Source: Bin87 sp965262485
GTDB lineage: Bacteria; Chloroflexota; Dehalococcoidia; Lucifugimonadales; UBA3495
Direction of reading: 5' to 3'
Length of the DNA stretch: 64,000 nucleotides
Assembly (NCBI GenBank): GCA_965262485.1
Contig: OZ253540.1
Coordinates: 1,674,001 to 1,738,000 of the forward strand
Within the stretch, counting starts at the first letter, position 1. Each line of letters starts with the position of its first letter. The position numbers were made by a program, and so were the translations under genes. Below, piece by piece: positions 14,981 to 23,484 of this stretch. The notes below the pieces were generated by a model that was not told where the DNA came from, searched no databases, and was given only the letters and a program-made list of their open reading frames with translations.

Positions 14981-16126
14981 ATGACTACACAATCCTACGG
15001 TCCGGTCAAATACCTCCCGTTGAGCGGGGAAGGCAAACGGTCCGGCGCAAGGCTTCAGGACCTACGGATGATTTGGGAACAAGCCGGCGTACGTCCGACA
15101 ATTGACCCCGCAATGGAAACCTACCCTATGGCCGAAACTAGGATGCTTTCGGCAGGAATGAAGGAGACTCCCCATTCAGCGGGCAATACCTACGTCATAT
15201 TCGTCCCGTTCAAAAACGAGGACGAGCGCACATTCATTGACGCCTATCGTTCGATGTTGCTGCCCAACATGCAACACGGAAAAGATCACGGACTACCCAA
15301 GTTTCTGGAGGGGGTCAATTTACAAGAGGCAAGGATGACGCACGGGTTCGGTGGTTCCGATACCCTAGTTTCGCTTGTAGGGTTGGAACCGATTGAGATT
15401 TTAGACGGTGCGACGCAACCTACCGCAGATGTGCAGGCCGCCGCAGCAACGTGGGAACCTGCATGGTCTCATCACCAATACACGCTTCCCGTCGTTACGC
15501 GCTTTGGGAAAGCGACTTTTGGCATTCTAGACTCGGTACGGTTGGACGACGCGGTACCTGCATTATTGGAACAGACGGAAGCTCGCGAAGTATCTACCAC
15601 ACCGATTCTTGACGCTGACCATGAGGTGCCCTCGGTCGAACGGCTTCCACAAATTTGGGCTGATAAGTTTTCCAAAGCTCCGGGCACCGACGTTTTGGAA
15701 GCACTTAGGACTTCACGATTTAATTCCATAGCCGAAAGGCTAGACTACATCAATGCTGAACTCGCCGATGATCCAGACTGGCATATTGACCAAGTCCATC
15801 CCGATTCCATAGCCAGCTTCGGGACATTCTTGCTGTCAGAGAATCCCTCGGTGCTGCCTATGGTGGGACTACACCCCTCTGGGTTCGTGTTTGCCCAGTG
15901 GAGGGTAGTTAAGCTAGAACAAGACCTACTTTGGGACGGAGGGGATGGAAGCCTCAGCATGGTGTTCGAGCCATCAAATCTGGTCAATTATGCCGCCAGC
16001 GCAGGGATCGCCCCGGATGGAGCGCACACTATCGTGGCCAGCGGGATCATACCTGTAGAAGACGTGAAAAACTCTGTAGAGTTCTTCCTGTCCAGAGCAG
16101 CCGAATTTGACTCCGATGAGGATTAG
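14981..16126 (+). CDS. Uncharacterised protein, second gene of the cassette
   Basis: The 381-residue soluble protein has no motif I can tie to a known enzyme. The N-terminal about 120 residues carry a charged ETPHSAGNTYVIFVPFKNEDERTFIDAYR region. The C-terminal third has a long helix FNSIAERLDYINAELADDPDW, then beta-rich LPMVGLHPSGFVFAQWRVVKLEQDLLWDGGDGSLSMVFEP. That last part has the 'P.G.i..eW' look of an uncharacterised family I recall seeing beside partners like the next gene; this is recollection, not a search. The following ATG lies inside its last codons, so translation is coupled. Confidence 0.65.
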   Translation: MTTQSYGPVKYLPLSGEGKRSGARLQDLRMIWEQAGVRPTIDPAMETYPMAETRMLSAGMKETPHSAGNTYVIFVPFKNEDERTFIDAYRSMLLPNMQHGKDHGLPKFLEGVNLQEARMTHGFGGSDTLVSLVGLEPIEILDGATQPTADVQAAAATWEPAWSHHQYTLPVVTRFGKATFGILDSVRLDDAVPALLEQTEAREVSTTPILDADHEVPSVERLPQIWADKFSKAPGTDVLEALRTSRFNSIAERLDYINAELADDPDWHIDQVHPDSIASFGTFLLSENPSVLPMVGLHPSGFVFAQWRVVKLEQDLLWDGGDGSLSMVFEPSNLVNYAASAGIAPDGAHTIVASGIIPVEDVKNSVEFFLSRAAEFDSDED

Positions 16127-16499
16127 AAATCACGATCACGTTTGCCGATACTGCTCCCCTGTACATGTCCAACAGGGTAAGGTGATTGCATCAGGATTTC
16201 TCCCACGGGAGAACGAAAATGGTATTTCAGTCAATTGGCTCGAGCGTTATGGCGACGACCATTGTGCCGCGATGCAGGAGATCCGCAGACATATAGAATT
16301 GCGGCTGAGACCTGGTGGGCGGTTCGCGGTGTTGGACGTGGGGCAAATCAGGCGTCTAGGGCTTCAAGTACAGTACTGGCCCAAAGTGTGGGATCCTTCA
16401 CATACTTTGGTACCCGGTTTCCAAATTGAGAATACAGAAATAGCTCAAAGCTTATGGCAGTTGATCGTGGCCAACGGAGTCCACTTGGCAGTGAAGTGA
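16116..16499 (+). CDS. Uncharacterised 'SVNWLE' protein, third gene of the cassette
   Basis: The 127-residue protein starts at ATG 16116, overlapping the previous stop by 11 bp. Motifs are spaced as in a real family: CRYCSPVHVQQGKVIASGF, ISVNWLERYGD, LRPGGRFAVLDVG and WPKVWDPSHTLVPGF. I recall small uncharacterised proteins with SVNWLE and DPSH motifs paired with a partner like the gene before it, which suggests a two- or three-component cassette, possibly toxin-antitoxin or defence. The early CRYC pair could bind metal. A 36-codon GTG frame overlaps its stop (16496-16606) and may be the tail of another lost gene. Confidence 0.65.
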   Translation: MRIRNHDHVCRYCSPVHVQQGKVIASGFLPRENENGISVNWLERYGDDHCAAMQEIRRHIELRLRPGGRFAVLDVGQIRRLGLQVQYWPKVWDPSHTLVPGFQIENTEIAQSLWQLIVANGVHLAVK

Positions 16500-16638
16500 G
16501 ATTGGAACTGGCGCGGGAACGCTACCGCCTCAACCCGGCAACGCAGAGCGAAGCCGCTGCAACGCCACCTGCTACGCGCATCATCTGCTACGACGGCTTG
16601 CTGTGAAACGCCGGCGCTGATTGACGCCGAAACGCCCT

Positions 16639-16675
16639 ACTATCAAAATTCCTGATATTCCATTTCAAAAGCAGT
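16639..16675 (-). repeat. Right inverted repeat of the 4-kb island
   Basis: Read on the minus strand it begins ACTGCTTTTGAAATGG, then AA, TATCAGGA and ends TGATAGT, mirroring 12688-12724. It lies 111 bp past the 3' end of the minus-strand hydantoinase gene. Confidence 0.7.
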
Positions 16676-16785
16676 CATTGCCACAGAGTACACCAAGCCA
16701 CGGTGCGCTGGATGGAGGCACACATCCGGCGCGGACGAACGATTCACCCAGGCAGCGTTTGAAATCAACGCGGCTGCCGGGTTGA

Positions 16786-18204
16786 CTAATTGACCGGCCC
16801 GCCCAGGGGAGCGCGGGGAGACGTACTCTCCAAAAACTTTCCAAAGCCGGGGTTTTGCATCAACGAACCCTCGTTGAGCAATACCTGCCCGCGCAGCAGC
16901 GTCATCCACGGTCGCCCATTCACCTGCCATCCCTCGAACAGCGTGTAGCCCGCGTTGCTGTGATGATCACGCGCGGTCACCACCCGGTCTCCGCGAGGGT
17001 CCAGTATCAGAAAATCGGCGTCCGAACCGACCTGGATAACTCCCTTCCGAGGATACAGGCCAAATATCCGGGCCGGGTTTTCCGACATGGCTCGGGCCAT
17101 CCACCAGATGGGCAGTCCCCTCTTTACCACGCCCTCGCTGTACATCAACGGCACAATGGTTTCTATTCCTGGCGATCCGAAAGGCACCGACCTGCCCTGG
17201 GGGTCCACAAATATGTTGTCCCAACCGGGCTGCTTCAGTTCCGTGGGATGCGGCGAGTGGTCGCTGGCCACAATGGAAATGTGACCCCGGCGCAGTCCTT
17301 CCCAAAGTGCATCCCGGTCGGGTCCGTCTTCGGGACGCAACGGTGGGCCAATCTTGGCCAACGGGCCGAACTCGGCCATCTGGGCATCCGACAAAAGCAG
17401 ATACTGTGGACAGGTTTCGGTCCAGATCGGTTGCCCCAAACTTTGCGCCTGTTTAATGCGTTCCAGGCCCAACTGGGTGCTTAGGTGAACCACGTAAGTG
17501 GGGCAACGAGTTGCCGCTCCCATCTTTACCGCACGGTTGATCGCCTCTTCTTCAGCCCAGTCCGGGCATGCTTCCGGGAAGTTGGTGGGATGCGTGTGAC
17601 CATCGGCGATCAGTTTGTTTTCGAGATACTCAATGATGTTCCCACTCTCGCAATGCAGCTGCAGCACGCCGCCACCGCGCGACACCAGATCCATGGTTTC
17701 ACAGATATAGTCGTCATCGCACATGCGGTTGGGCCGCTTCTTGTACGTCATGAACATCTTGAATGACTTGACGCCCAGATCGAATGCCTCTGGCAATCCG
17801 GACAGAATTGACGGGCGGTTCTGCAGGATGAAATGGAAAGCGAAATCAGTCAGCGCGTTTTGTTCAATCACTTCTCGGGTGCGATGCACCGCCTGGGGCA
17901 GGGTTTCATCGCCTTCCAGGTCGTAGGTGCCGAAAGGAACCAGGGTAGTCAGTCCGGCATGAGCCGCCGCCAGTGAACCCAGCGCGTAGTCATCGTGCCC
18001 ATCCAGGTGAACGTGGCTGTCGATCAGGCCGGGCAGGACAAACTTTCCAGAGGCGTCGATGTATTGATCGGCCGGCGGCAGGTATTGTTCAGGGCCGATG
18101 GCGACGATTTTTTCTCCAGCGATGGCGATGGAACTTTCGTACACCTGGGACGATGTAACGATTTGTCCACCGACGATCACGGTATCCACTCTTGTTGACG
18201 CCAC
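16786..18204 (-). CDS. Dihydropyrimidinase/hydantoinase-family cyclic amidohydrolase
   Basis: The 472-residue enzyme has a complete binuclear metal centre: H64 and H66 (DSHVHLD), K149 (GVKSFKMF) as the carboxylated lysine, H184 (QLHCES), H240 (VVHLST) and D315 (ASDHSPH). The fold and length fit the D-hydantoinase/dihydropyrimidinase/allantoinase group, which opens cyclic ureide or imide rings. Which substrate cannot be told from sequence alone. It is on the minus strand; the amidase on the same strand, now 4 kb away beyond the island, would fit as a step in amide or ureide breakdown. The 211-bp gap upstream holds no gene. Confidence 0.92.
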   Translation of the reverse strand: MASTRVDTVIVGGQIVTSSQVYESSIAIAGEKIVAIGPEQYLPPADQYIDASGKFVLPGLIDSHVHLDGHDDYALGSLAAAHAGLTTLVPFGTYDLEGDETLPQAVHRTREVIEQNALTDFAFHFILQNRPSILSGLPEAFDLGVKSFKMFMTYKKRPNRMCDDDYICETMDLVSRGGGVLQLHCESGNIIEYLENKLIADGHTHPTNFPEACPDWAEEEAINRAVKMGAATRCPTYVVHLSTQLGLERIKQAQSLGQPIWTETCPQYLLLSDAQMAEFGPLAKIGPPLRPEDGPDRDALWEGLRRGHISIVASDHSPHPTELKQPGWDNIFVDPQGRSVPFGSPGIETIVPLMYSEGVVKRGLPIWWMARAMSENPARIFGLYPRKGVIQVGSDADFLILDPRGDRVVTARDHHSNAGYTLFEGWQVNGRPWMTLLRGQVLLNEGSLMQNPGFGKFLESTSPRAPLGGPVN

Positions 18205-18416
18205 GACTGTACCTCGTTATCCGGTTTGTCAGGGTTTCGGCTGGTGGTCAGTTTCGAGCAACCGGATGCTGCATCCGCCTCGGCGGTGTCCGGTGTGGTT
18301 CACAGTGTTCTTCAGAGAGAACCCAAGATAGTGAACACCCGGAATCATACCCGTCGCACCGGGTGGCGACAAGAGTTGGCCGACCGACCGGTCTTAACAA
18401 TTACCCGCCGGGCAAA

Positions 18417-19586
18417 TCAGTAAATGCCCTGAGGTTCCAACCCGAACAGGAACTGGCCGGCAGTTTCATAGTGAACATGATGACCCTGGGTGTGTTGTGT
18501 GATCACGTGAATGTCCTGAAAACGGCGCTGAACCGGATTGGACTGGAAAATCGCTCCGGCGCCGCACAGGGTATATGCGGTATCAACAACCTGGGCTGAC
18601 ATGCGAATGGCGTGGGTGGCGGCCACTCGCAGCTGGATTCGTTGGTCGATTTTCAAACTGCGGTCCCGGCAAGCCGCATCCCAAACCGCAGCGTGGCTGT
18701 CCCTCAGGAAGGCGCGCGCAGATTGGTGGATGGCATGGGCCTCACCGATGGCGCGTTGGGCAGTTTGGTGGTCGCGGAGGACCACCTGCGACCGACCGGG
18801 CATTCTGCTCCCGGCCTGCGCGATGGCGATCTCCAGGCTCTTCCTCGCCACGCCCAGGGCCACCGTGGCGAACCCGGTCGCAAATAACAGGGTTCTGGGG
18901 ATGCAATACAGCGGGCCGCCTTCCAACGATTCGCCCTCCGGGTCGTACACCCGCTCCTGCGGCACGAACAGATCGTCAACCTGAAAGCTGAAACTGCCCG
19001 TGCCCCTAAGTCCCGGGACATGCCACAGGTCAACCATGCGCACCTGCTCTTTGGGCATCAACAATATCCGCGTGCCGGCCCGGTTGCGGGCCGCATCGGC
19101 CGGTTGTCCCGGATTCCCCAGCGGAGCCAGCGCCCCGACCCACGTGGCATGATCGCTGCCGCTGCTGAAGTTCCAATGCCCGCTGAGCCGGTAACCCCCC
19201 GGCGCCGGCGCCGCCATGGACGCAGCCGTGGGGGGACCGTTGGTGACGACGCCTCTGGGATCATCCCAGATCTCACGGGCTATGGCCGTCGGCATCCGCG
19301 ATGAACTGGTGGAAAAGACGTTGTTCTGGTTGAGACACCACGCCGTGCTGGCATCCACTCCGGCGAAAACCTCCAGAATGTTCAGAAAATCGGGATGCTC
19401 CATTTCGACGCCGCCAAAAGAGCGAGGCAAGAGCAGCCGGAACAGACCTTCATCCGCCATCTCGTTGGCCAATTCAGTCGGTAGCTGGCGTTCGGCATCA
19501 ATCCGGTCGGCGTCGATAGCGACCTGTTCCGCCAACCGCCGCGCGGTATCGAGATAATGTGTAACGTCGTGTATTTGTATCGCCAT
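18417..19586 (-). CDS. Acyl-CoA-dehydrogenase-fold flavin-dependent monooxygenase-like protein
   Basis: The 389-residue protein has the acyl-CoA dehydrogenase layout. The N-terminal helical domain reads ADRIDAERQLPTELANEMADEGLFRLLLPRSFGGVE, the middle beta domain GGYRLSGHWNFSSGSDHATW, and the C-terminal helices contain TAYTLCGAGAIFQSNPVQRRFQDIHVITQHTQ. The last pattern and the GxxxFxSGxxxA segment are typical of the two-component group (HpaB/HsaA/DszC-like) rather than classical dehydrogenases, which would have a catalytic Glu. A flavin reductase partner is not adjacent. I start at ATG 19586, preceded by GAAGG; a longer frame upstream lacks protein-like sequence. Confidence 0.82.
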   Translation of the reverse strand: MAIQIHDVTHYLDTARRLAEQVAIDADRIDAERQLPTELANEMADEGLFRLLLPRSFGGVEMEHPDFLNILEVFAGVDASTAWCLNQNNVFSTSSSRMPTAIAREIWDDPRGVVTNGPPTAASMAAPAPGGYRLSGHWNFSSGSDHATWVGALAPLGNPGQPADAARNRAGTRILLMPKEQVRMVDLWHVPGLRGTGSFSFQVDDLFVPQERVYDPEGESLEGGPLYCIPRTLLFATGFATVALGVARKSLEIAIAQAGSRMPGRSQVVLRDHQTAQRAIGEAHAIHQSARAFLRDSHAAVWDAACRDRSLKIDQRIQLRVAATHAIRMSAQVVDTAYTLCGAGAIFQSNPVQRRFQDIHVITQHTQGHHVHYETAGQFLFGLEPQGIY

Positions 19587-19859
19587 TCGTGCCTTCGCTC
19601 TCGATCTGGATTTGTCACCGCGAACCCGCGCGGAGTATGTAAGGTACATTGGGAAAACATCAGTGTCAAAGCGCCCTCGGGAATTGGCCGGCCGCAGACG
19701 GCAAGCCGCGCAATGCCCGACCGGGAACCTCAATTAGCCTTTGTCGTCGTCGGGTATTTACAACGCTGGCCCCTGCCGTTCATTATGTGACTTGCGTACC
19801 GGCAATTGAATTCAGAACCAAAAGCCGGAGTTGCAGCCATACTGATAAAGAGGAAAGCA

Positions 19860-20732
19860 ATGTTTGAGGGATTTGAGCAGTTAAGGATTGAAACCGGCGG
19901 CGCCACCATCAACGTCGTGAAGGGGGGCAACGGCCCACCGTTGTTATTGCTGCACGGATACCCGCAGACGCATACCATGTGGCACAAGATCGCTCCTCGC
20001 CTGGCCCAGGACTTCACCGTCGTGGCCGCGGACCTGCGGGGATACGGCGATAGCGGTAAACCATCCGGCGATCCCGAGCATCTGAATTATTCAAAACGGG
20101 TTATGGCGCAGGATCAGGTTGATGTGATGACGCACCTGGGGTTCGAATCCTTCTATTTGGGCAGCCACGATCGCGGATCCCGAGTCGCCCACCGACTGAC
20201 CAAGGATCATCCTCAACGCGTGTTGAAACTGGCCACGCTGGATATCATCCCCACCCGACGCATGTTTCAGATCGTGGATCAGGCCATGGCTACCAACACG
20301 TATCACTGGTTTTTCCTGATCCAGCCATTTGATTTTCCCGAACGCGTGATAGGAGCCGACGCCGACTACTTCATCAGGTCCCGGTTCGAGCGGATCGCCA
20401 ACTCCGCCACTGTATTCCCGTCGGAAGCCATCGAAGAATACGTCCGCTGTTTCAACGACCCGGCAGCCATCCACGGCGCATGCGAGGATTACCGGGCCGG
20501 CGCCAGCATCGACCTGGTGCACGACGAGGCGGATTTTGACAGCAAGGTTGCCTGTCCGCACCTGGCGCTGTGGAGTGAAACGGGATACGTGGGCCGCACC
20601 CAGGACGTATTGCAAGTGTGGCGGGATTACTCCAACAACGTGGAAGGTCAGTCACTACCGTGCGGACACTACATCGCTGAGGAACTGCCCGACGAAGCCT
20701 ACCGATTGCTGCACGAGTTTTTCACGCGCTAA
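19860..20732 (+). CDS. Haloacetate (fluoroacetate-type) dehalogenase
   Basis: This alpha/beta-hydrolase of 290 residues keeps every pocket residue of characterised fluoroacetate dehalogenase at a near-constant offset: nucleophile D104 with R105 and R108 (GSHDRGSRVAHR), D128 (TLDIIPT), fluoride-cradle H149-W150 (TYHWFF) and Y211 (EDYRAGAS), and catalytic H270 (PCGHYIAEE). The oxyanion region LLLLHGYPQTHTMWHKIAP and ADLRGYGDSGKP also match. It should hydrolyse haloacetates to glycolate. ATG 19860 follows AGAGGAAAG. It stands first in a plus-strand run with MmgE/PrpD, MaoC and CaiB genes. No haloacetate transporter is adjacent. Confidence 0.87.
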   Translation: MFEGFEQLRIETGGATINVVKGGNGPPLLLLHGYPQTHTMWHKIAPRLAQDFTVVAADLRGYGDSGKPSGDPEHLNYSKRVMAQDQVDVMTHLGFESFYLGSHDRGSRVAHRLTKDHPQRVLKLATLDIIPTRRMFQIVDQAMATNTYHWFFLIQPFDFPERVIGADADYFIRSRFERIANSATVFPSEAIEEYVRCFNDPAAIHGACEDYRAGASIDLVHDEADFDSKVACPHLALWSETGYVGRTQDVLQVWRDYSNNVEGQSLPCGHYIAEELPDEAYRLLHEFFTR

Positions 20733-20776
20733 GGCACGCCAACCTCTCACCAATTCCGATAGCGACGGAGGAAATC

Positions 20777-22135
20777 ATGGCCGGGGATTACCTCGATCAA
20801 CTGGCTGACTTTGTGGCCAGCGTTGGCCTGGACGACCTGCAGCGCTCCACCGTTGCCGCGGCCAAAGACGTGGTGCTGGACACCCTCGGCGCCATTTTGG
20901 CGGGTAGCCGCCTCCCTGAAAACACCAATCTCGCCCGCTTGGTTTCCCAAATGAGCGGGCCTGGGAACTCCACCATTATCGGGCGCTATGGCCGAGTGCA
21001 ACCCCTATGGGCCACGCTGGCAAATGCCACTGCCGGCGTTGCCCTGGAGATGGACGAAGGTAACCGCCTGGGCGGCGGGCACCCCTCCATCCACGTAACG
21101 CCCGGCGCCATCGCCCAGGGGGAACAGCTGGGACGCAGCGGTCGGGAGGTGCTGGAAAGCATCATCGTCGGTTACGAGGTCACCTCGCGCATCGGCGCCG
21201 CTACCCAGGTGCGCCCCGAAGTTCACTCCCACGGCACCTGGGGAACCATCGGTACCGCTGCCGCCGCGTCGCGCCTGATGGGATTCGACCCGGCCCAGAC
21301 TCGCCTCGCCATGAACCTCGCCATGTCCATGAGCCCGGCTAACACCTGGACACCTTGCATCGAAGGAGCGACGGTTCGGAACCTGTACCCCGGACGTTCC
21401 GGATTCCAGGGGATCATGGCGGCGCAGTTGAGCCAGTGCGGGTTCACCGCCATTCACGACGGCCCGTCCGACCTGTACCGCAACATTCTGGGCGACGGAT
21501 TCAACCCGGAGGCGGTCGTTGATGGGCTTGGCAATCCAGGAGAGTTGCGTATTCAACAGAACTATTTCAAATTCCACGCCTGCTGCCTGTATAACCACCC
21601 GGTGTTGGACGCCGTGCAGAACCTGATGAGAAACGAATCGTTCACGGCGCATCAGGTGGAACGGGTGACCGTGACGGCTCCGCCCATCGTTCAGATCATG
21701 ACAAATCCAGAGCCGGACAACATGCTGGGAGCAAAATTTTCAATACCTTACGCTGTTGCCGTGGCCGTGTGCACCGGGATTACCGACGTTACCGCTTTCT
21801 ATCCGGAGCAATTGGCCAACGAAAACGTCCGGCGACTTGCCCACCGCGTGGAAGTGGTTGCCGACGACGAGATGAACTTGAGGCGTTATGACTATCCCGC
21901 CGCCCGTGTCGCCATACATCTTAAAGACCAAAGAGTGCTGGAAAACAGCGTTACCAGCCAGCGCGGTGACTTCTCCAATCCGCCGTCGCGGGAAGAACTC
22001 CTGGGCAAGTTTCGGCTGTTGTCGCTGGACACCCTGGGGGAAGACCGCTTGCAGCAGGTAGTCCAGACGGTAGCCCGCCTTGATGAACTGGACAACATCC
22101 ATCAACTGACCGACCTGTTGACCGGACCAGCGTAA
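20777..22135 (+). CDS. MmgE/PrpD family protein
   Basis: The 452-residue protein belongs to the MmgE/PrpD family, which includes 2-methylcitrate dehydratase, cis-aconitate decarboxylase and iminodisuccinate epimerase. Family landmarks are VVLDTLGAILAGS near the N-terminus, ANATAGVALEMDEG, GGHPSIHVTPGAIAQGE, and SHGTWGTIGTAAAASRLMGFD. KFHACCLYNHPVLDAV marks the C-terminal lid region. Family membership is firm but substrate varies widely, and prpC/prpB are absent, so a methylcitrate role is not supported. ATG 20777 follows ACGGAGG, 44 bp after the dehalogenase, so the two are likely co-transcribed. Confidence 0.92.
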   Translation: MAGDYLDQLADFVASVGLDDLQRSTVAAAKDVVLDTLGAILAGSRLPENTNLARLVSQMSGPGNSTIIGRYGRVQPLWATLANATAGVALEMDEGNRLGGGHPSIHVTPGAIAQGEQLGRSGREVLESIIVGYEVTSRIGAATQVRPEVHSHGTWGTIGTAAAASRLMGFDPAQTRLAMNLAMSMSPANTWTPCIEGATVRNLYPGRSGFQGIMAAQLSQCGFTAIHDGPSDLYRNILGDGFNPEAVVDGLGNPGELRIQQNYFKFHACCLYNHPVLDAVQNLMRNESFTAHQVERVTVTAPPIVQIMTNPEPDNMLGAKFSIPYAVAVAVCTGITDVTAFYPEQLANENVRRLAHRVEVVADDEMNLRRYDYPAARVAIHLKDQRVLENSVTSQRGDFSNPPSREELLGKFRLLSLDTLGEDRLQQVVQTVARLDELDNIHQLTDLLTGPA

Positions 22136-22410
22136 CCGGCAGCGCCGGCGGCGATTATCCGTGGCCCCTCGGGCGTCCACTCAAATAAATTTCCCGCACA
22201 TCCTGACAGGGCCTTTCCAAAGTTGTGGAAATTAACTACCCGCACATCCTGAGCCTGTCGTTTGAAGATTCGCAATCGTTCGGCTAGAATCTCCTCGGAG
22301 TATCAACGGTGACCAACCCGCCACACAACCACCGATGAATCTGACCGCTCTCGGGTTGCCTCGCGCCAACCCTGGTCCGCAAACCAAGCCGCTAACAGGA
22401 GCAACGCCAG

Positions 22411-23484
22411 ATGCCCGATAGTCTTATAACCGAGGAAGTAGCTGCGCTCATAGGCCAGGAATCTCCGCCCGAGCGGAACCGGTTTCCTATCAGCGCCGAG
22501 ATGGCCTACGATGTGGCCGACGCAATAGAAGACTACAACCCACTATATGTAGACTCCGGCTACGCCGGACAGAGCCGGTTCGGCGGGCTGTTGTGTCCTC
22601 CCCTCGCCGCCTGGAAGGATATTGCGCCGCCCATCGGATACTTTGGAGCGGGCCAGGAGTGGCACTTCGAGGTACCCTTGCCATTCAACAGTTACGGCCT
22701 CAACGGGGGCAGCGATTGGCAGTTTCTCGCGCCGGCTTACGTCGATTCGTGGATCACCCGGCGGTTTCGCATCCTGGATATTTTCGAGAAATCGGGACGA
22801 TCCGGGCCGCTGGTTTTCATCGTCCGTGAAGAAACGCAAACCGACCAGCATGGGAACACGTTGAGCAAGGCGAAGCGCGTCAGCATTCATCGATCTCTAC
22901 CCGCCGGAGAACGGCCCAGCGACGTCGCCCAGGTTGCCGAACACCTGACCACCGTTCCCGTCGCACCTCCTGACCCGGAGATCATTCTGCCCAAGCCCAA
23001 ACCCTCCGCCCAATCCCAGTATCAATTTGAAGACGTTGCCGTGGGAATGGAACTGTCATCAGTGGTAAAGGGGCCAATGACTACCACTCATCTCATCCGG
23101 TGGGCGGCGGCCAACGGAAACTACGCCCGCATACACTGGGACCTCCCGTTCGCTCAGTTGCATCAGGGACTCGCCAACGTGGTCGTCAATGGGTCGTTGA
23201 AGAACCAGTACCTGGGACAGCTGCTGCTGGATTTCGCGGGCGAGCAAGGCTGGTTCAAACGTTTCTACGTGGAACATCGGGGCATGGACTACCCCGGCGA
23301 CACGTTGACCGCTTTCGGGACGGTCACCAACAAACGCGAAGTCGGCGACTTTGGGCATATAGACTGCCAGGTTGCGCTCCGCAACGACCGGGGAACCCAA
23401 ACCGCAGCCGGAACTGCAACGGTGGTTCTCCCCAAACGGGGACAATCGCTGCCCCTGGCGTGGGAAGAGGAACCCTGGGAATGA
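22411..23484 (+). CDS. MaoC/FAS1-type dehydratase, mesaconyl-C4-CoA-hydratase-like
   Basis: The 357 residues form two hot-dog domains. The N-terminal one has the FAS1-like dehydratase pattern (DVADAIEDYNPLYVDSGYAGQSRFGGLLCPP), with the D-N-P and substrate tunnel residues of the MaoC fold. The C-terminal one reads ATNGNYARIH-like as AAANGNYARIHWDLPFAQ. Two-domain proteins of this kind include mesaconyl-C4-CoA hydratase of the 3-hydroxypropionate bicycle. Its stop overlaps the start of a CaiB gene by 4 bp (ATGA), so the two proteins are translationally coupled and probably act on the same CoA ester. Clear ribosome site (AGGAG) before ATG 22411. Confidence 0.85.
   Translation: MPDSLITEEVAALIGQESPPERNRFPISAEMAYDVADAIEDYNPLYVDSGYAGQSRFGGLLCPPLAAWKDIAPPIGYFGAGQEWHFEVPLPFNSYGLNGGSDWQFLAPAYVDSWITRRFRILDIFEKSGRSGPLVFIVREETQTDQHGNTLSKAKRVSIHRSLPAGERPSDVAQVAEHLTTVPVAPPDPEIILPKPKPSAQSQYQFEDVAVGMELSSVVKGPMTTTHLIRWAAANGNYARIHWDLPFAQLHQGLANVVVNGSLKNQYLGQLLLDFAGEQGWFKRFYVEHRGMDYPGDTLTAFGTVTNKREVGDFGHIDCQVALRNDRGTQTAAGTATVVLPKRGQSLPLAWEEEPWE

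Larger units (their letters stand above)
12688..16675. mobile_element. Genomic island bounded by 37-nt imperfect inverted repeats
   Basis: Inverted repeats at 12688-12724 and 16639-16675 enclose 3988 bp that is visibly AT-richer than both sides. Inside are decayed gene ends, a P63C-domain gene and a three-gene cassette. Outside lie minus-strand amidase and hydantoinase genes that would otherwise be adjacent. I see no intact transposase or integrase and no convincing target-site duplication, so the mobilising mechanism is unknown; the element may be non-autonomous or decayed. The repeats could also reflect two unrelated insertions. Confidence 0.5.

Noticed and set aside
23100..23480. Upstream extension of the first CaiB frame
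   Set aside because: Overlaps the MaoC-like gene in another frame with no start context; the ATGA overlap start at 23481 fits the family N-terminus.
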